A DNA stretch of 64,000 nt from Lysobacteraceae bacterium (GCA_023954075.1 JAMLIV010000012.1:25218-89217); one strand, 5' to 3'. Shown: positions 50,478 through 60,306, counted from the first letter of the stretch. The notes: a model not told the origin generated them from the letters alone. Numbers and translations are program-made.

Positions 50478-51896
50478 ATGATCGCCCCGGCCCCCGATGA
50501 TCTTGCCGTGCTGCGCAACCGGACCTTCGACGAGCTGCGCATCGGCGATACCGCCAGCGTCGAGCGCGCGCTGGCGCGCGAGGACATCCAGCTGTTCGCC
50601 GCGATGTCGGGCGATGCGAGCCCGCGGTATCTGGATTCCGTCGATGACGGCACGGGCGGCCAGGACGTGATCGCGCACGGCATGTGGGGCGGGGCGCTGA
50701 TTTCCTCGCTGCTCGGCACCCGTCTGCCGGGGCCGGGCACGATCTACCTCGGCCAGAGCCTGCGCTTCCTGGCACCGGTACGCAGCGGCGACCGGCTGCG
50801 CGTCAGTGCCACCGTCAGCGCGCTCGATCCGGCCACGCGCGGCGTCACCCTGGCCTGCGCCTGCGTCAACCAGGACGGCGTCGCGGTGATCGAGGGCGAA
50901 GCGCGGGTGATCGCGCCGAGCGAGCGCATCGAGCGCCCGCGTGCCAGCCTGCCGGGCATCCGCAACCACGGTACCGGCCGCGACGGGCTGCAGCGCCTGC
51001 TGGCGCACGTGCGCGCGCTCGAGCCGGTGCGCGTGGCGGTGGTGCATCCCTGCGATGCGTTGAGTCTGGCCGGGGCACTGGATGCGCGCGACGAGGGCCT
51101 GATCGTGCCGGTGCTGGTGGCACCGCGCGCCCGTCTCGAAGCGGTCGCCGCGGAGACCGGGCTGAGCCTTGCGGGCATCGAGATCGAGGATGTTCCGCAC
51201 AGCCACGCCGCCGCCGCGCGCGCGGCCGAACTGGCGCGCTGCAGCCGGGTGGAGGCGCTGATGAAGGGCAGCCTCCACACCGACGAACTGATGGCCGCGA
51301 TCGTGGCGCGCGAGGCCGGTCTGCGCACCAAGCGCCGGGTCAGCCACTGCTTCGTGCTGCAGACCCCGCACTACCCGCGCCCCTTCATCGTGACCGATGC
51401 GGCGGTGAACCTCGCGCCCGACCTGCTGCAGAAGGCCGACATCGTCAGCAACGCGATCGACCTGGCGCACGCCATCGGCGTGCCCGAACCGAAAGTGGCG
51501 ATCCTGGCGGCGGTGGAAACGGTGATGCCTTCGATGCAGGCGACCCTGGATGCCGCCGCGCTGTGCAAGATGGCCGAGCGCGGCCAGATCACCGGCGGCC
51601 TGCTCGATGGCCCCCTGGCCTTCGACAATGCCGTTTCCCCGGCCGCCGCGCACGCCAAGGGCATCGTCTCGAAAGTGGCCGGGCAGGCCGACATTCTGGT
51701 GGTGCCGGATCTGGAAAGCGGCAATATGCTCGCCAAGCAGCTCATGTACCTGGGCGAGGCCGCCAGCGCCGGCATCGTGATGGGCGCGAAGGTGCCCGTG
51801 GTGCTCACCAGCCGCGCCGACGCGCGCGCCTCGCGCATGGCCTCCTGCGCCATCGCCCTGCTGCTCGCGCACCGCTACCGCCAGACGCCGCCGTGA
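50478..51896 (+). CDS. Fusion of a MaoC-like hydratase domain and a phosphate acyltransferase domain
   Basis: A 472-residue two-domain protein. Residues about 10-145 are a MaoC/hotdog domain (FAAMSGDASPRYLD and VIAHGMWGGALISSLLGTRLPG, the hydratase 2-type motif with the Asp and His pair). Residues about 170-470 are a Pta/Ptb-type phosphate acetyl/butyryltransferase (MKGSLHTDELM, VSHCFVL, TDAAVNLAP, KGIVSKVAGQADILVVPDLESGNMLAKQL). The product annotated in Proteobacteria as bifunctional enoyl-CoA hydratase/phosphate acetyltransferase has this layout. It is followed 8 bases later by an acetate-type kinase, so acyl-CoA to acyl-phosphate to acid plus ATP is the likely route. The acyl group is unknown. 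Confidence 0.9.
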   Translation: MIAPAPDDLAVLRNRTFDELRIGDTASVERALAREDIQLFAAMSGDASPRYLDSVDDGTGGQDVIAHGMWGGALISSLLGTRLPGPGTIYLGQSLRFLAPVRSGDRLRVSATVSALDPATRGVTLACACVNQDGVAVIEGEARVIAPSERIERPRASLPGIRNHGTGRDGLQRLLAHVRALEPVRVAVVHPCDALSLAGALDARDEGLIVPVLVAPRARLEAVAAETGLSLAGIEIEDVPHSHAAAARAAELARCSRVEALMKGSLHTDELMAAIVAREAGLRTKRRVSHCFVLQTPHYPRPFIVTDAAVNLAPDLLQKADIVSNAIDLAHAIGVPEPKVAILAAVETVMPSMQATLDAAALCKMAERGQITGGLLDGPLAFDNAVSPAAAHAKGIVSKVAGQADILVVPDLESGNMLAKQLMYLGEAASAGIVMGAKVPVVLTSRADARASRMASCAIALLLAHRYRQTPP

Positions 51897-51904
51897 GCCC
51901 CGCG

Positions 51905-53104
51905 ATGGAGGGCCTGATTCTTGTCCTCAACTGCGGTTCGTCGAGCATCAAGTTCGCGCTGTTCGACGCCGCCGCCGAACCGCTGCCGCGCGCGCCGCTG
52001 TGGAACGGCAAGGTGCAGGGCATCGGTGGGCCGAGTCCGGATTTCGGTGAAACCGGCGTCGCGCCGCACGCGGTCGCGCTGGATGCCGGGCATCCGCATG
52101 CCGCTGCGCTGGCGCTGATCCTGGCGCGGGTCGAAGCGCGCCTCGCCGGGAGGCCGCTCGCGGGCGTCGCGCATCGCGTGGTGCACGGCGGCGGAAGGTA
52201 CCACGCGCCGACGCGCGTGGACGCCGCGCTGATCGCGGACCTGCGCGCCTTGATTCCGCTGGCACCGCTGCACCAGCCGTTTCCGCTCAAGGCCATGAGC
52301 CTGCTGATCGAACGCGACCCGCAGGTACCGCAGGTGGCCTGCTTCGATACCGGTTTCCACCACGACCTGCCCGAGGTGGAAAAGATGCTGCCGCTGCCGC
52401 GCGAACTGGGCCGGGATCGCGGCCTGCGCCGCTACGGCTTCCATGGGCTGTCCTACGACTACATGAGCCACGCGCTGCCCGAGCGCCACGGTGCCCTGGC
52501 GCGCGGGCGGACGATCGTCGCGCACCTGGGCAGCGGTGCCAGCCTGTGCGCCATGCGCGAACTGAAAAGCGTGGCCACCACCATGGGCTTTTCCGCGCTG
52601 GATGGCCTGATGATGGGCACCCGCACCGGCTCCATCGACCCCGGCGCGATCCTCTATCTGATGGAAATCGAAAGGCTCTCGCTGGAAGAGGTCGGCCGGC
52701 TGCTGTACCACCGCTCCGGCCTGCTGGGCGTATCCGGCATTTCCGCCGAACCGCGCGTCGTGGTGCGCCACGAGGACGATCCGGGCGAGCGCGGCGAGCG
52801 CGCGCGCCTGGCGCTGGCGCTCTACGTGCGCCGCATCGTGCGCGAGATCGGCGCGCTCGTCGCCGTGCTCGGCGGGCTGGACCTGCTGGTGTTCACCGCC
52901 GGCGTGGGCGAACACAACGCCTTCATCCGCGAGCGCGTCTGCCGCGACCTCGCCTTCCTCGGCATCACGCTCGACGACGACGCCAACGCCGCCAACGCCG
53001 CGGTGATTTCATCGCGCGACAGCCGCGTGATCGTCGGTGTGGAACCGACCAACGAAGAGTGGATCGCGGCCAGCCACGCGCAGCGGCTGCTTCGGAACGC
53101 CTGA
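51905..53104 (+). CDS. ackA: Acetate/propionate-family kinase
   Basis: A 399-residue ASKHA-fold kinase converting acyl phosphate and ADP to the acid and ATP. VLNCGSSSIKFALF, HRVVHGGGRY, CFDTGFH, RRYGFHGLSYDYM, HLGSGASLCA, MGTRTGSIDPG and VFTAGVGEHN are the AckA motifs. Length matches AckA (400). ATG 51905 is used; GTG 51893 would create a 4-base overlap with the upstream gene and add four residues. Coupling to the MaoC-Pta fusion suggests substrate-level phosphorylation from acyl-CoA; acetate versus propionate or butyrate cannot be told. Confidence 0.92.
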   Translation: MEGLILVLNCGSSSIKFALFDAAAEPLPRAPLWNGKVQGIGGPSPDFGETGVAPHAVALDAGHPHAAALALILARVEARLAGRPLAGVAHRVVHGGGRYHAPTRVDAALIADLRALIPLAPLHQPFPLKAMSLLIERDPQVPQVACFDTGFHHDLPEVEKMLPLPRELGRDRGLRRYGFHGLSYDYMSHALPERHGALARGRTIVAHLGSGASLCAMRELKSVATTMGFSALDGLMMGTRTGSIDPGAILYLMEIERLSLEEVGRLLYHRSGLLGVSGISAEPRVVVRHEDDPGERGERARLALALYVRRIVREIGALVAVLGGLDLLVFTAGVGEHNAFIRERVCRDLAFLGITLDDDANAANAAVISSRDSRVIVGVEPTNEEWIAASHAQRLLRNA

Positions 53105-53130
53105 CCCGATCTCCGCGCGGGCTGCTTTCT

Positions 53131-53160
53131 GTCGGAGCGGGCTTGCCCGCGATCCAGCGG
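53131..53160. repeat. REP-like palindrome between ackA and the pirin gene
   Basis: GCGGGC (53137-53142) and GCCCGC (53145-53150) pair across TT, within GTCGGAGCGGGCTTGCCCGC, a sequence resembling REP elements of Pseudomonas and related genomes. It lies between two convergent genes and may also help terminate them. Confidence 0.65.
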
Positions 53161-53221
53161 TTGGGGATTCCTCCACACGCATCCCGCGCCACCCGCCGCA
53201 GACCGGCAGGCTTTTCCAGAC

Positions 53222-54115
53222 TCAGCGCCGGGCCTCCAGTTCCCGGCCAAGGCGCGGCGGTGCCGGGGTGAACTCCCGATTGTCCATATCCGGCAGCTTC
53301 ATCCGCCCGGCGGCCCAGTCGGCGCGGGCCTGTTCGATGCGCTCCTTCGACGAGGACACGAAGTTCCAGTCGATGTAGCGCGGTCCGAGCGGCTCGCCGC
53401 CCAGCGCCATGACCACGGCATCGCTGTGCGCAGCGAGGGTGACGGCCTTGCCGGGTGCCAGCACCGCCATGCTGCCCGGCGCGATGCGCTGGCCGTCGAC
53501 GTCCACTTCGCCACTGGCGACATAGGCGGCGCGTTCGGAATATTCGGGTGGCAGCGAGACCTTTGAACCCGCCTGCAGACGCCAGTGCACATAGAACTGC
53601 GGCGAGTCGACCCGGACCGGAGACTCGATCCCGGCCAGCCGTCCGGCGATCAGGCGGCCGCGCGCGCCGACCTCGTGAAATTCCGGCAGCGCATCGCTGC
53701 GGTAGTGCCAGAACCCCGGATCGCGCTCCTCGCGCTCCTCCGGCAGCGCGACCCAGGCCTGCACGCCGTCGAGTGGACCGCCCTGCGCGCGCAGGCGCTC
53801 GAAGCGCTCCGAATGGGTGATGCCGCGCCCCGCGGTCATCCAGTTCACTTCGCCGGGGCGGATCGGCTGCTCGAAGCCCAGGCTGTCGCGATGCGTCATC
53901 TCGCCATCGAACAGGTACGTGATCGTCGACAGCCCGATATGCGGATGCGGCCGGATATCGGCCTCGCGCGGCAGCCCGGCCGCGATGTCCTTGGGACCCA
54001 TGCGGTCGAAGAAGATGTACGGCCCGACCATGCGCCGCTGCGCAAACGGCAGCACCCGCCCGACCATGAACGCCCCCAGATCGCGCTGGCGCTGGGTGAT
54101 GACAAGCTCGATCAC
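53222..54115 (-). CDS. Pirin family protein
   Basis: A 297-residue bicupin. The N-terminal cupin has GPYIFFDRMGP and ADIRPHPHIGLSTITYLFDGEMTHRDSLG, with the conserved His/His/Glu metal ligands (HPHIGL, EMTHRD), and NWMTAGRGITHSER. The C-terminal cupin carries the family motif MALGGEPLGPRYIDWNFVSSS. Some pirins are quercetinases; others affect transcription or pyruvate metabolism; the role here is unknown. GTG 54115 is chosen because GGAGG lies 6 bases upstream; codons before it up to 54226 look non-coding. Confidence 0.92.
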   Translation of the reverse strand: MIELVITQRQRDLGAFMVGRVLPFAQRRMVGPYIFFDRMGPKDIAAGLPREADIRPHPHIGLSTITYLFDGEMTHRDSLGFEQPIRPGEVNWMTAGRGITHSERFERLRAQGGPLDGVQAWVALPEEREERDPGFWHYRSDALPEFHEVGARGRLIAGRLAGIESPVRVDSPQFYVHWRLQAGSKVSLPPEYSERAAYVASGEVDVDGQRIAPGSMAVLAPGKAVTLAAHSDAVVMALGGEPLGPRYIDWNFVSSSKERIEQARADWAAGRMKLPDMDNREFTPAPPRLGRELEARR

Positions 54116-54284
54116 GGCAAACCTCCGGAGAATGCATGCACGAACGGCACAACTATGGCACCGATTGCGCGCGGCGGAGCAGCGGCCCCGCGGCACGCCC
54201 CGCAGCCGGCTTGCCTCGCCCGGCACCCGGCCTGAGGCATCGCAACGCCGTTACACTGTCGCCTGTCGCAAGCGGGTGATTTCA

Positions 54285-55330
<1,046 letters not shown>

Positions 55331-55334
<4 letters not shown>

Positions 55335-56212
55335 CCATGACGGACCTTCCCGAAATCACCGCGCCCTCCTGCGCCCGCGCCGCCTTCCTGGTGGCACCCG
55401 AGGGCTTTTCCCTGGCCGCGCAGTCGGCCAGCGACAACGCCTACATGGACCTCTCGCTCGCGGTGGATCCCGAGCGCGCGCTGGCCCAGCACCGCGAGCT
55501 GCACCGTACGCTGGCGCGCTACCTCCCCGTGATCGCGTTTGCAGGCGATCCGGCCACGCCCGACGCGGTGTTTCCCAACAACGTCTTCGGCACCGTGCGC
55601 GGCCGCCTCATCCTCGGGCACATGTGCCACCCGGTGCGTCAGGCCGAGGCCGAGCGCCGCGACATCCGCGGTTTCTTCACCGGCGTGCTGGGCTATGAGG
55701 AGGTCGACCTGCGCCGCCAGCCGGGCGTGTGCGAGCTGACCGGCTCGATGGTGATCGATCGCGGCCGCAGCATCGGCTACTGCGGGTTGTCGGAGCGCTG
55801 CGATGCCGTGGGTGCCGCCGCGATGCAGGCGGCGTTCGGCCTGGACGCGATGGTGGGTTACGCGCTGGCATCGGGCGAATACCACGGCAACGTGGTGATG
55901 AGCGTGCTGGCCTCGCGCGCCGTGGTGCTGTGCCCGGAAGGCTTCGCCGATCCGGGCGCGGGTCGGGCGATCGCGGCGGCCTACGGCGAAGGGGCCATCC
56001 TGATCTCGCCCGAGGAAAAGGACGCCTTCGTCGCCAATTGCATCGCGCTGACCGGGCGGCACGTCTTCATGAGCCGGCGTGCGGCGGACGCGCTGCGTCC
56101 GGCCACGCGCCGGGCGTTGGACCGCTGCGGCTTCGAGGTGGTGGCGGTGGCGCTGGACGAGATCGAGAAGGCCGGCGGCTCGCTGCGCTGCTGCGTGGGC
56201 GAGATTTTTTGA
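55331..56212 (+). CDS. Arginine deiminase-related (amidinotransferase-superfamily, Ctlx-like) protein
   Basis: A 293-residue guanidino-group-modifying enzyme fold. PDAVFPNNVFGTV is the substrate-side Asp/Phe-Pro-Asn-Asn motif; CELTGSMVIDR, SGEYHGNVVMSV (catalytic His) and the C-terminal KAGGSLRCCVGE (catalytic Cys) are arranged as in dimethylargininase/arginine deiminase relatives of COG4874. The natural substrate is not known; citrulline or a methylated arginine compound is possible. ATG 55331 overlaps the dusA stop, so both are probably one transcript, although their functions are unrelated. Confidence 0.83.
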
Positions 56213-56374
56213 GGCGTTCAGCCCTGCGTCGGCATCGTGCGCCCGTGGGGCGGCTTTTGTGATGAAATTGTTAAGAAAGTTCAGATGGGATTCACCGCCC
56301 TCGCACCAGACTGCCCGCACCGCAGGAAACAGGTGCCGTTGCCTTTCCTGTTCCGCTTGGAGACTCGCGTTTTC

Positions 56375-56710
56375 ATGTCGACCCACGCTTTCCTCATTAC
56401 CGTTGCGATTGCCTGCGTGAGCTGGGGACCTGAGGTCTGCGCCAGCAGCGAAGACAGCGGCCTGCCGGCCTCGGTCAATCGCGTCGAGCGCGAAACCGGC
56501 GGCCGCGTGCTGTCGGCCGAGCGGCGCAACCGCGGCGGCCACGAGGTCAACCGGATCAAGGTCTACACCCCCGAAGGCCGCGTGCGGGTGATGTGGGATG
56601 ACCCGCGCCGCGAATCCGCCCGGCCAGCCCAGGGGCCGCAGCATTCGGCACCGCGCGAGCTGCCGCCACGCGAGTCCCGCGGCCAGCGCCCGCGCGACGA
56701 CCATCGCTGA
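56375..56710 (+). CDS. Small secreted PepSY-like protein upstream of the two-component system
   Basis: A 111-residue protein with a Sec signal peptide (MSTHAFLITVAIACVSWGPEVCAS, cleavage near residue 24). The mature part SVNRVERETGGRVLSAERRNRGGHEVNRIKVYTPEGRVRVMWDDP resembles a minimal PepSY-type fold (helix then a three-stranded sheet), followed by a very basic, Pro/Arg-rich tail. The frame is open from 56237, but ATG 56375 starts the signal peptide. It lies 121 bases before phoP and the three may respond to the same periplasmic cue. The family call is tentative. Confidence 0.7.
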   Translation: MSTHAFLITVAIACVSWGPEVCASSEDSGLPASVNRVERETGGRVLSAERRNRGGHEVNRIKVYTPEGRVRVMWDDPRRESARPAQGPQHSAPRELPPRESRGQRPRDDHR

Positions 56711-56831
56711 ACTGCGGCCGACGCCGGACCGCGCTGCCCGCATCCTTGGTGTTCTTCCCGGCAGGCGGCGGTTACACTCGCGCCGGTGAGGCCGCCTCTG
56801 CGGCATGTGCAAAGCCCTGAAAGGAGATCCC

Positions 56832-57512
56832 ATGCGCATTCTTCTGGTCGAGGACGAGGCGCCGCTGCGCGAGACGCTCGCCGCACGGCTCAAGCGCGAA
56901 GGCTACGCCGTGGATGCGGCCAGCGATGGCGAGGAAGGCATCTACCTCGGGCGCGAAGTGCCCTTCGATGTCGGCATCATCGATCTGGGCCTGCCCAGGA
57001 TGTCCGGCATGGATCTGGTGCGGCTGCTGCGCAGCGAGGGCAAGAAGTTCCCGATCCTGATCCTGACCGCGCGTTCGAGCTGGCAGGACAAGGTCGAGGG
57101 TCTCAAGTCCGGCGCGGACGACTATCTGGTCAAGCCCTTCCACGTCGAGGAGTTGCTGGCGCGCCTGAACGCGCTGCTGCGCCGCGCCGCCGGCTGGAGC
57201 AAGCCGACCCTGGACTGCGGCCCGATCACGCTTGATCTGGCGGCCCAGACCGTCACTGTCGACGGGGCGAGCGTGGATCTGACCAGCTACGAGTACAAGG
57301 TGCTCGAGTACCTGATGCTGCATGCCGGCGAACTGGTCTCCAAGGCCGACCTCACCGAGCACATCTACCAGCAGGACTTCGACCGCGACTCCAACGTGCT
57401 GGAGGTGTTCATCGGCCGGCTGCGCAAGAAGCTCGATCCGGAAGGCACGCTCAAGCCGATCGAGACGGTGCGTGGGCGCGGCTATCGCTTCGCGATTCCG
57501 CGCAACGAGTAA
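56832..57512 (+). CDS. phoP: PhoP-type response regulator (OmpR/PhoB family)
   Basis: A 226-residue regulator. The receiver domain (1-115) has MRILLVEDEAPLRET, phospho-acceptor Asp51 in VGIIDLGLPRMSG, the Thr/Ser switch LTARSSW and Lys in DYLVKPFHVEELLARL. The C-terminal winged helix (about 130-225) has SYEYKVLEYLMLHAGELVSKADLTEHIYQQDFDRDSNVLEVFIGRLRKKLD, close to PhoP. ATG 56832 has an AGGAG at optimal distance, so the longer start at 56805 is not used. Adjacent kinase and resemblance support the PhoP name; the stimulus is unknown. Confidence 0.9.
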   Translation: MRILLVEDEAPLRETLAARLKREGYAVDAASDGEEGIYLGREVPFDVGIIDLGLPRMSGMDLVRLLRSEGKKFPILILTARSSWQDKVEGLKSGADDYLVKPFHVEELLARLNALLRRAAGWSKPTLDCGPITLDLAAQTVTVDGASVDLTSYEYKVLEYLMLHAGELVSKADLTEHIYQQDFDRDSNVLEVFIGRLRKKLDPEGTLKPIETVRGRGYRFAIPRNE

Positions 57513-57524
57513 GCAGCGGCGGCC

Positions 57525-58898
57525 ATGGCCGGCCGGACGCTCTCCCTCCAGGCGCGCCAGCTGCTGGCCGCCAGCCTCGGACTGGTCGCCTTCCTCGGCT
57601 TGACCGGCTATGCGCTGGATCAGGCCTTCGTGGAGGTGGCCGGCAACACCATGCGCCAGCGCCTGCAGAACTACGCCTGGGCCTACATGCGCGGCACCGA
57701 GCTTTTGCGCAACGGTGACATCATTCCGCCCGAGAATCCGCCCGATGCGCGCCTGGCCAGCGTCGGCAGTGGCCTGTATGCCGCGATCCTGGCTGACGAT
57801 TTCCGCTGGGAATCCGAATCGGCGCTGGGGCGCGAGCTGCCGTTCGACGAGGCGCTCAAGCCCGGTGAGGATCGCTACGAGGGTCCGATCGTGACCTCGG
57901 CCGGCACCATGTATCGCCAAAGCATGGGCATGGCCTGGGAGGTCAGCGACATCAAGGCCGTGAACGTCACCGTCCATGTCGCCGAGACCACCGCCTCGAT
58001 GGATCGGCAGGTTTCGGCCTTCCGGCGCGCGCTGTGGGCCTACCTCGGCGCGGCCGGCGCGCTGATGCTTGCCCTGCAGACGCTGGTGCTGCGCTGGAGC
58101 CTGGCACCGCTGCGGCGCGTGGTGGGCGAGATGGAGAAGGTGACCGCCGGCGAGGCCGAGCGCCTCAGCGGCACCTACCCGCAGGAGGTGAGCCTGCTCA
58201 CCGACAGCCTCAATGCCCTGATCGACGTGGGGCGCGAGCAGATCGCCCGCAACCGCAACATCCTGGGAGACCTGGCGCACAGCCTCAAGACGCCGCTGGC
58301 GGTGGTGCGCAACGAGCTGGATTCCGGGCGATCCCAGGACGACATCCGGGGCGTGGTGGAAGAGCAGATCGCGCGCATGAACCAGATCGTGGCCTACCAG
58401 CTCTCCCGTGCCGCCGCCACCGGCCACCAGACCTTCGCCGCGCCGCTGCAGATCCGGCCCTGCGCCGAAGAAATCGTCCAGAGCCTGGAAAAGGTCTACG
58501 CCGCAAAAAACATCCTGTGTGAATTCGAGGTCGATGAAAACGCCAGCTTCTACGGCGAGCGTGGCGATCTGATGGAGCTGCTCGGGAACCTGCTGGAAAA
58601 CGCCTTCAAGTGGGCCAGGCACCGGGTGCTGCTGACGGTGCGGACCCTGACGATCGCGCCGCAGCGCCGCGCCGCGATACTGATCACGGTGGAAGACGAT
58701 GGCCCCGGCATCGCGCCCGAGGACGTCGAGCATCTGCTGCAGCGCGGGGTGCGCGGCGACGAGCGCGTGCACGGCCACGGCATCGGCCTTGCGATCGTGC
58801 AGGATCTGGTCAGAGCCTATCGCGGCGAGCTGACGGTCGAGCGTTCCAACGAGCTCGGCGGGGCCTGCTTCGTGGTGCGCTTCGCGCCGGTGGTGTGA
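57525..58898 (+). CDS. phoQ: PhoQ-type sensor histidine kinase
   Basis: A 457-residue membrane kinase. Two membrane helices (about 10-32 and 168-188) flank a periplasmic sensor of about 130 residues that contains acidic stretches, as in Mg2+/cationic-peptide sensing PhoQ. A HAMP region follows, then the dimerisation helix with phospho-acceptor His252 (LGDLAHSLKTPLAVVRNEL), the N box NLLENAFKWA, and ATP-binding DDGPGIAPED and GHGIGLAIVQDLV. It starts 12 bases after phoP, so the two form an operon. PhoQ rather than another kinase is inferred from the partner and layout. Confidence 0.9.
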   Translation: MAGRTLSLQARQLLAASLGLVAFLGLTGYALDQAFVEVAGNTMRQRLQNYAWAYMRGTELLRNGDIIPPENPPDARLASVGSGLYAAILADDFRWESESALGRELPFDEALKPGEDRYEGPIVTSAGTMYRQSMGMAWEVSDIKAVNVTVHVAETTASMDRQVSAFRRALWAYLGAAGALMLALQTLVLRWSLAPLRRVVGEMEKVTAGEAERLSGTYPQEVSLLTDSLNALIDVGREQIARNRNILGDLAHSLKTPLAVVRNELDSGRSQDDIRGVVEEQIARMNQIVAYQLSRAAATGHQTFAAPLQIRPCAEEIVQSLEKVYAAKNILCEFEVDENASFYGERGDLMELLGNLLENAFKWARHRVLLTVRTLTIAPQRRAAILITVEDDGPGIAPEDVEHLLQRGVRGDERVHGHGIGLAIVQDLVRAYRGELTVERSNELGGACFVVRFAPVV

Positions 58899-58913
58899 GG
58901 CGCGGGGCCGTAC

Positions 58914-59663
58914 TCAGCTCGGGTGGTAGAACCGCGCCAGGTGCGCGGCAACCTCCGGCATCGCGTGGGCGAGCAGGTCGGGATCGGTGAAGTGGTATTC
59001 GGAGGCGACCGCGAAGAACTCGTCCGGTGCCTCGCAGGCATAGGGATCGATCAGGGTTTCGCGCCCGGCGTCCACCTCGCGCCGCAGCGCGTCGAACGCG
59101 CGCTGGAAGTCGGCGATCCAGCGGCGACGCCAGGCGGCATCGTCGAGCGGGGGCGTGCCATCGAGACTGCCGTCCAGCAGGTCGAGCTTGTGGGCGATCT
59201 CGTGCACCACGACGTGATACCCGGATTCGGGCGCATCGACGGCCTGGATCGCGTCTTCCAGCGACAGGATCACCGGCCCCTGCTCCCAGCACTCGCCGGC
59301 CAGCTCGTCGTCCCATTCGTGCAGCACGCCGCTGTCTTCATCCACATGCTGGCGGCGAACGCCGAATCCGCCCGGATACACGATGACCTGGTGCCAGCCG
59401 CGCAGCCAGCCGTAGCCCAGATCGAGGACAGGCTCGCAGCACAGCATCGCGATCAGTACGCGATCGGACTCGGACAGCGCGCAGTCGGCCGCGGGCGTGA
59501 TCGCCTTGTCGGCCAGAAAGCGCGCTGTCAGATCGCGCCACCGCAACATGCGCGCGGAAGAAGGCACCTCGGCTCCGTCGAACCGCGTCAGCAGTGCCTG
59601 CCAGAGCGCGGGATCGATCGGAGCCGGAGGCGGGCTGCCCAGCCAGCGGGTCAGCCATTTCAT
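58914..59663 (-). CDS. mtfA: MtfA-like zinc metallopeptidase (M90 family)
   Basis: A 249-residue cytoplasmic protein with the zinc motif HEIAHKLD (His154, Glu155, His158) and a downstream Glu in PDEFFAVASEYHF as third ligand. VIVYPGGF and GPVILSLEDA are also conserved. In E. coli MtfA binds the repressor Mlc and relieves repression of ptsG; whether that network exists here is unknown. The gene is convergent with phoQ, with only 15 bases between stops. A 12-bp palindrome lies about 30 bases upstream of its start. Confidence 0.9.
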   Translation of the reverse strand: MKWLTRWLGSPPPAPIDPALWQALLTRFDGAEVPSSARMLRWRDLTARFLADKAITPAADCALSESDRVLIAMLCCEPVLDLGYGWLRGWHQVIVYPGGFGVRRQHVDEDSGVLHEWDDELAGECWEQGPVILSLEDAIQAVDAPESGYHVVVHEIAHKLDLLDGSLDGTPPLDDAAWRRRWIADFQRAFDALRREVDAGRETLIDPYACEAPDEFFAVASEYHFTDPDLLAHAMPEVAAHLARFYHPS

Positions 59664-59693
59664 CGCAAAGCCCTGGAGAGAGCCGGAATGAAC

Positions 59694-59734
59694 GGCCGGA
59701 TGCGGCGGAGTGATGGGGAGTTCCGCATCCGGCC
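59694..59734. repeat. Perfect 12-bp inverted repeat upstream of mtfA
   Basis: GGCCGGATGCGG (59694-59705) and CCGCATCCGGCC (59723-59734) with a 17-base loop. It lies in the mtfA leader, downstream of the small secreted-protein gene on the same strand, so it could be an operator, a leader hairpin or a terminator without T-tract. Confidence 0.6.
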
Positions 59735-59874
59735 GATTCGCGCCGGCAGGAACTTGGACTGCGCGCAGTGGGCGTGGTTCGCCGCACTGGCCGCGCGGGT
59801 TGTGTGCCGTTCAGCGCGGCCGAAAGCCCACTGGGACCAATCCCTGCCGCGCAGTCTCCCGGGCAAGACGCGGC

Positions 59875-60153
59875 TTACTTCATCATGCCGGGCAGGAACG
59901 AGTGCCAGCGCAGCCCCGGACGCGGCAGCGACGCGTTGTTGCTGCGCGGTGCAGGTGCCGCATCCGGCAGCGGCGCTGCGGCGGGCGCGGCGGCATCGGC
60001 TGGGGCACCGGGAGCCGCGGACGGCGCGTCAGCGGCCGCGGACGGGCAGGGGCCGCCGGAGTCGCCGCTGGAACTGCGGATGGTGTCGATCGCGGCATGC
60101 GCGTCGAAGGCCAGGCTCAGGATGAAGCTGATCAGCAGCAGGCGGAAGATCAT
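59875..60153 (-). CDS. Small secreted Pro/Ala-rich hypothetical protein
   Basis: A 92-residue product, read from ATG 60153. The first 21 residues (MIFRLLLISFILSLAFDAHA) form a clear Sec signal peptide with AHA-A cleavage. The mature part is low-complexity (Ser, Pro, Ala, Gly) and ends RPGLRWHSFLPGMMK. No domain is recognised. The frame is also open upstream over birA, but only this part has protein-like features. The composition is unlike a shadow frame at its start, where hydrophobic residues are concentrated. No strong ribosome-binding site is seen. Function unknown. Confidence 0.6.
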   Translation of the reverse strand: MIFRLLLISFILSLAFDAHAAIDTIRSSSGDSGGPCPSAAADAPSAAPGAPADAAAPAAAPLPDAAPAPRSNNASLPRPGLRWHSFLPGMMK

Positions 60154-60306
60154 GGCGATGGCCCGATGGGTTTGCGTCGGTTCGACAGCATCCGGAGGTG
60201 CCTGGTGACACCGTCCGGGCGGATGTCCGAGTCTAGCGCGTTTTCGTTTGGCGTTCCTGTGATCGCTTTCCGCGATTACCATGGCGCGTTTCGAGCGGAC
60301 GCACGC

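Noticed and set aside
56270..56284. GTTAAG and GTTCAG as a possible PhoP box upstream of the PepSY-like gene
   Set aside because: The half-sites are 9 bases apart, not the 11-base spacing of PhoP boxes, and the second is degenerate.
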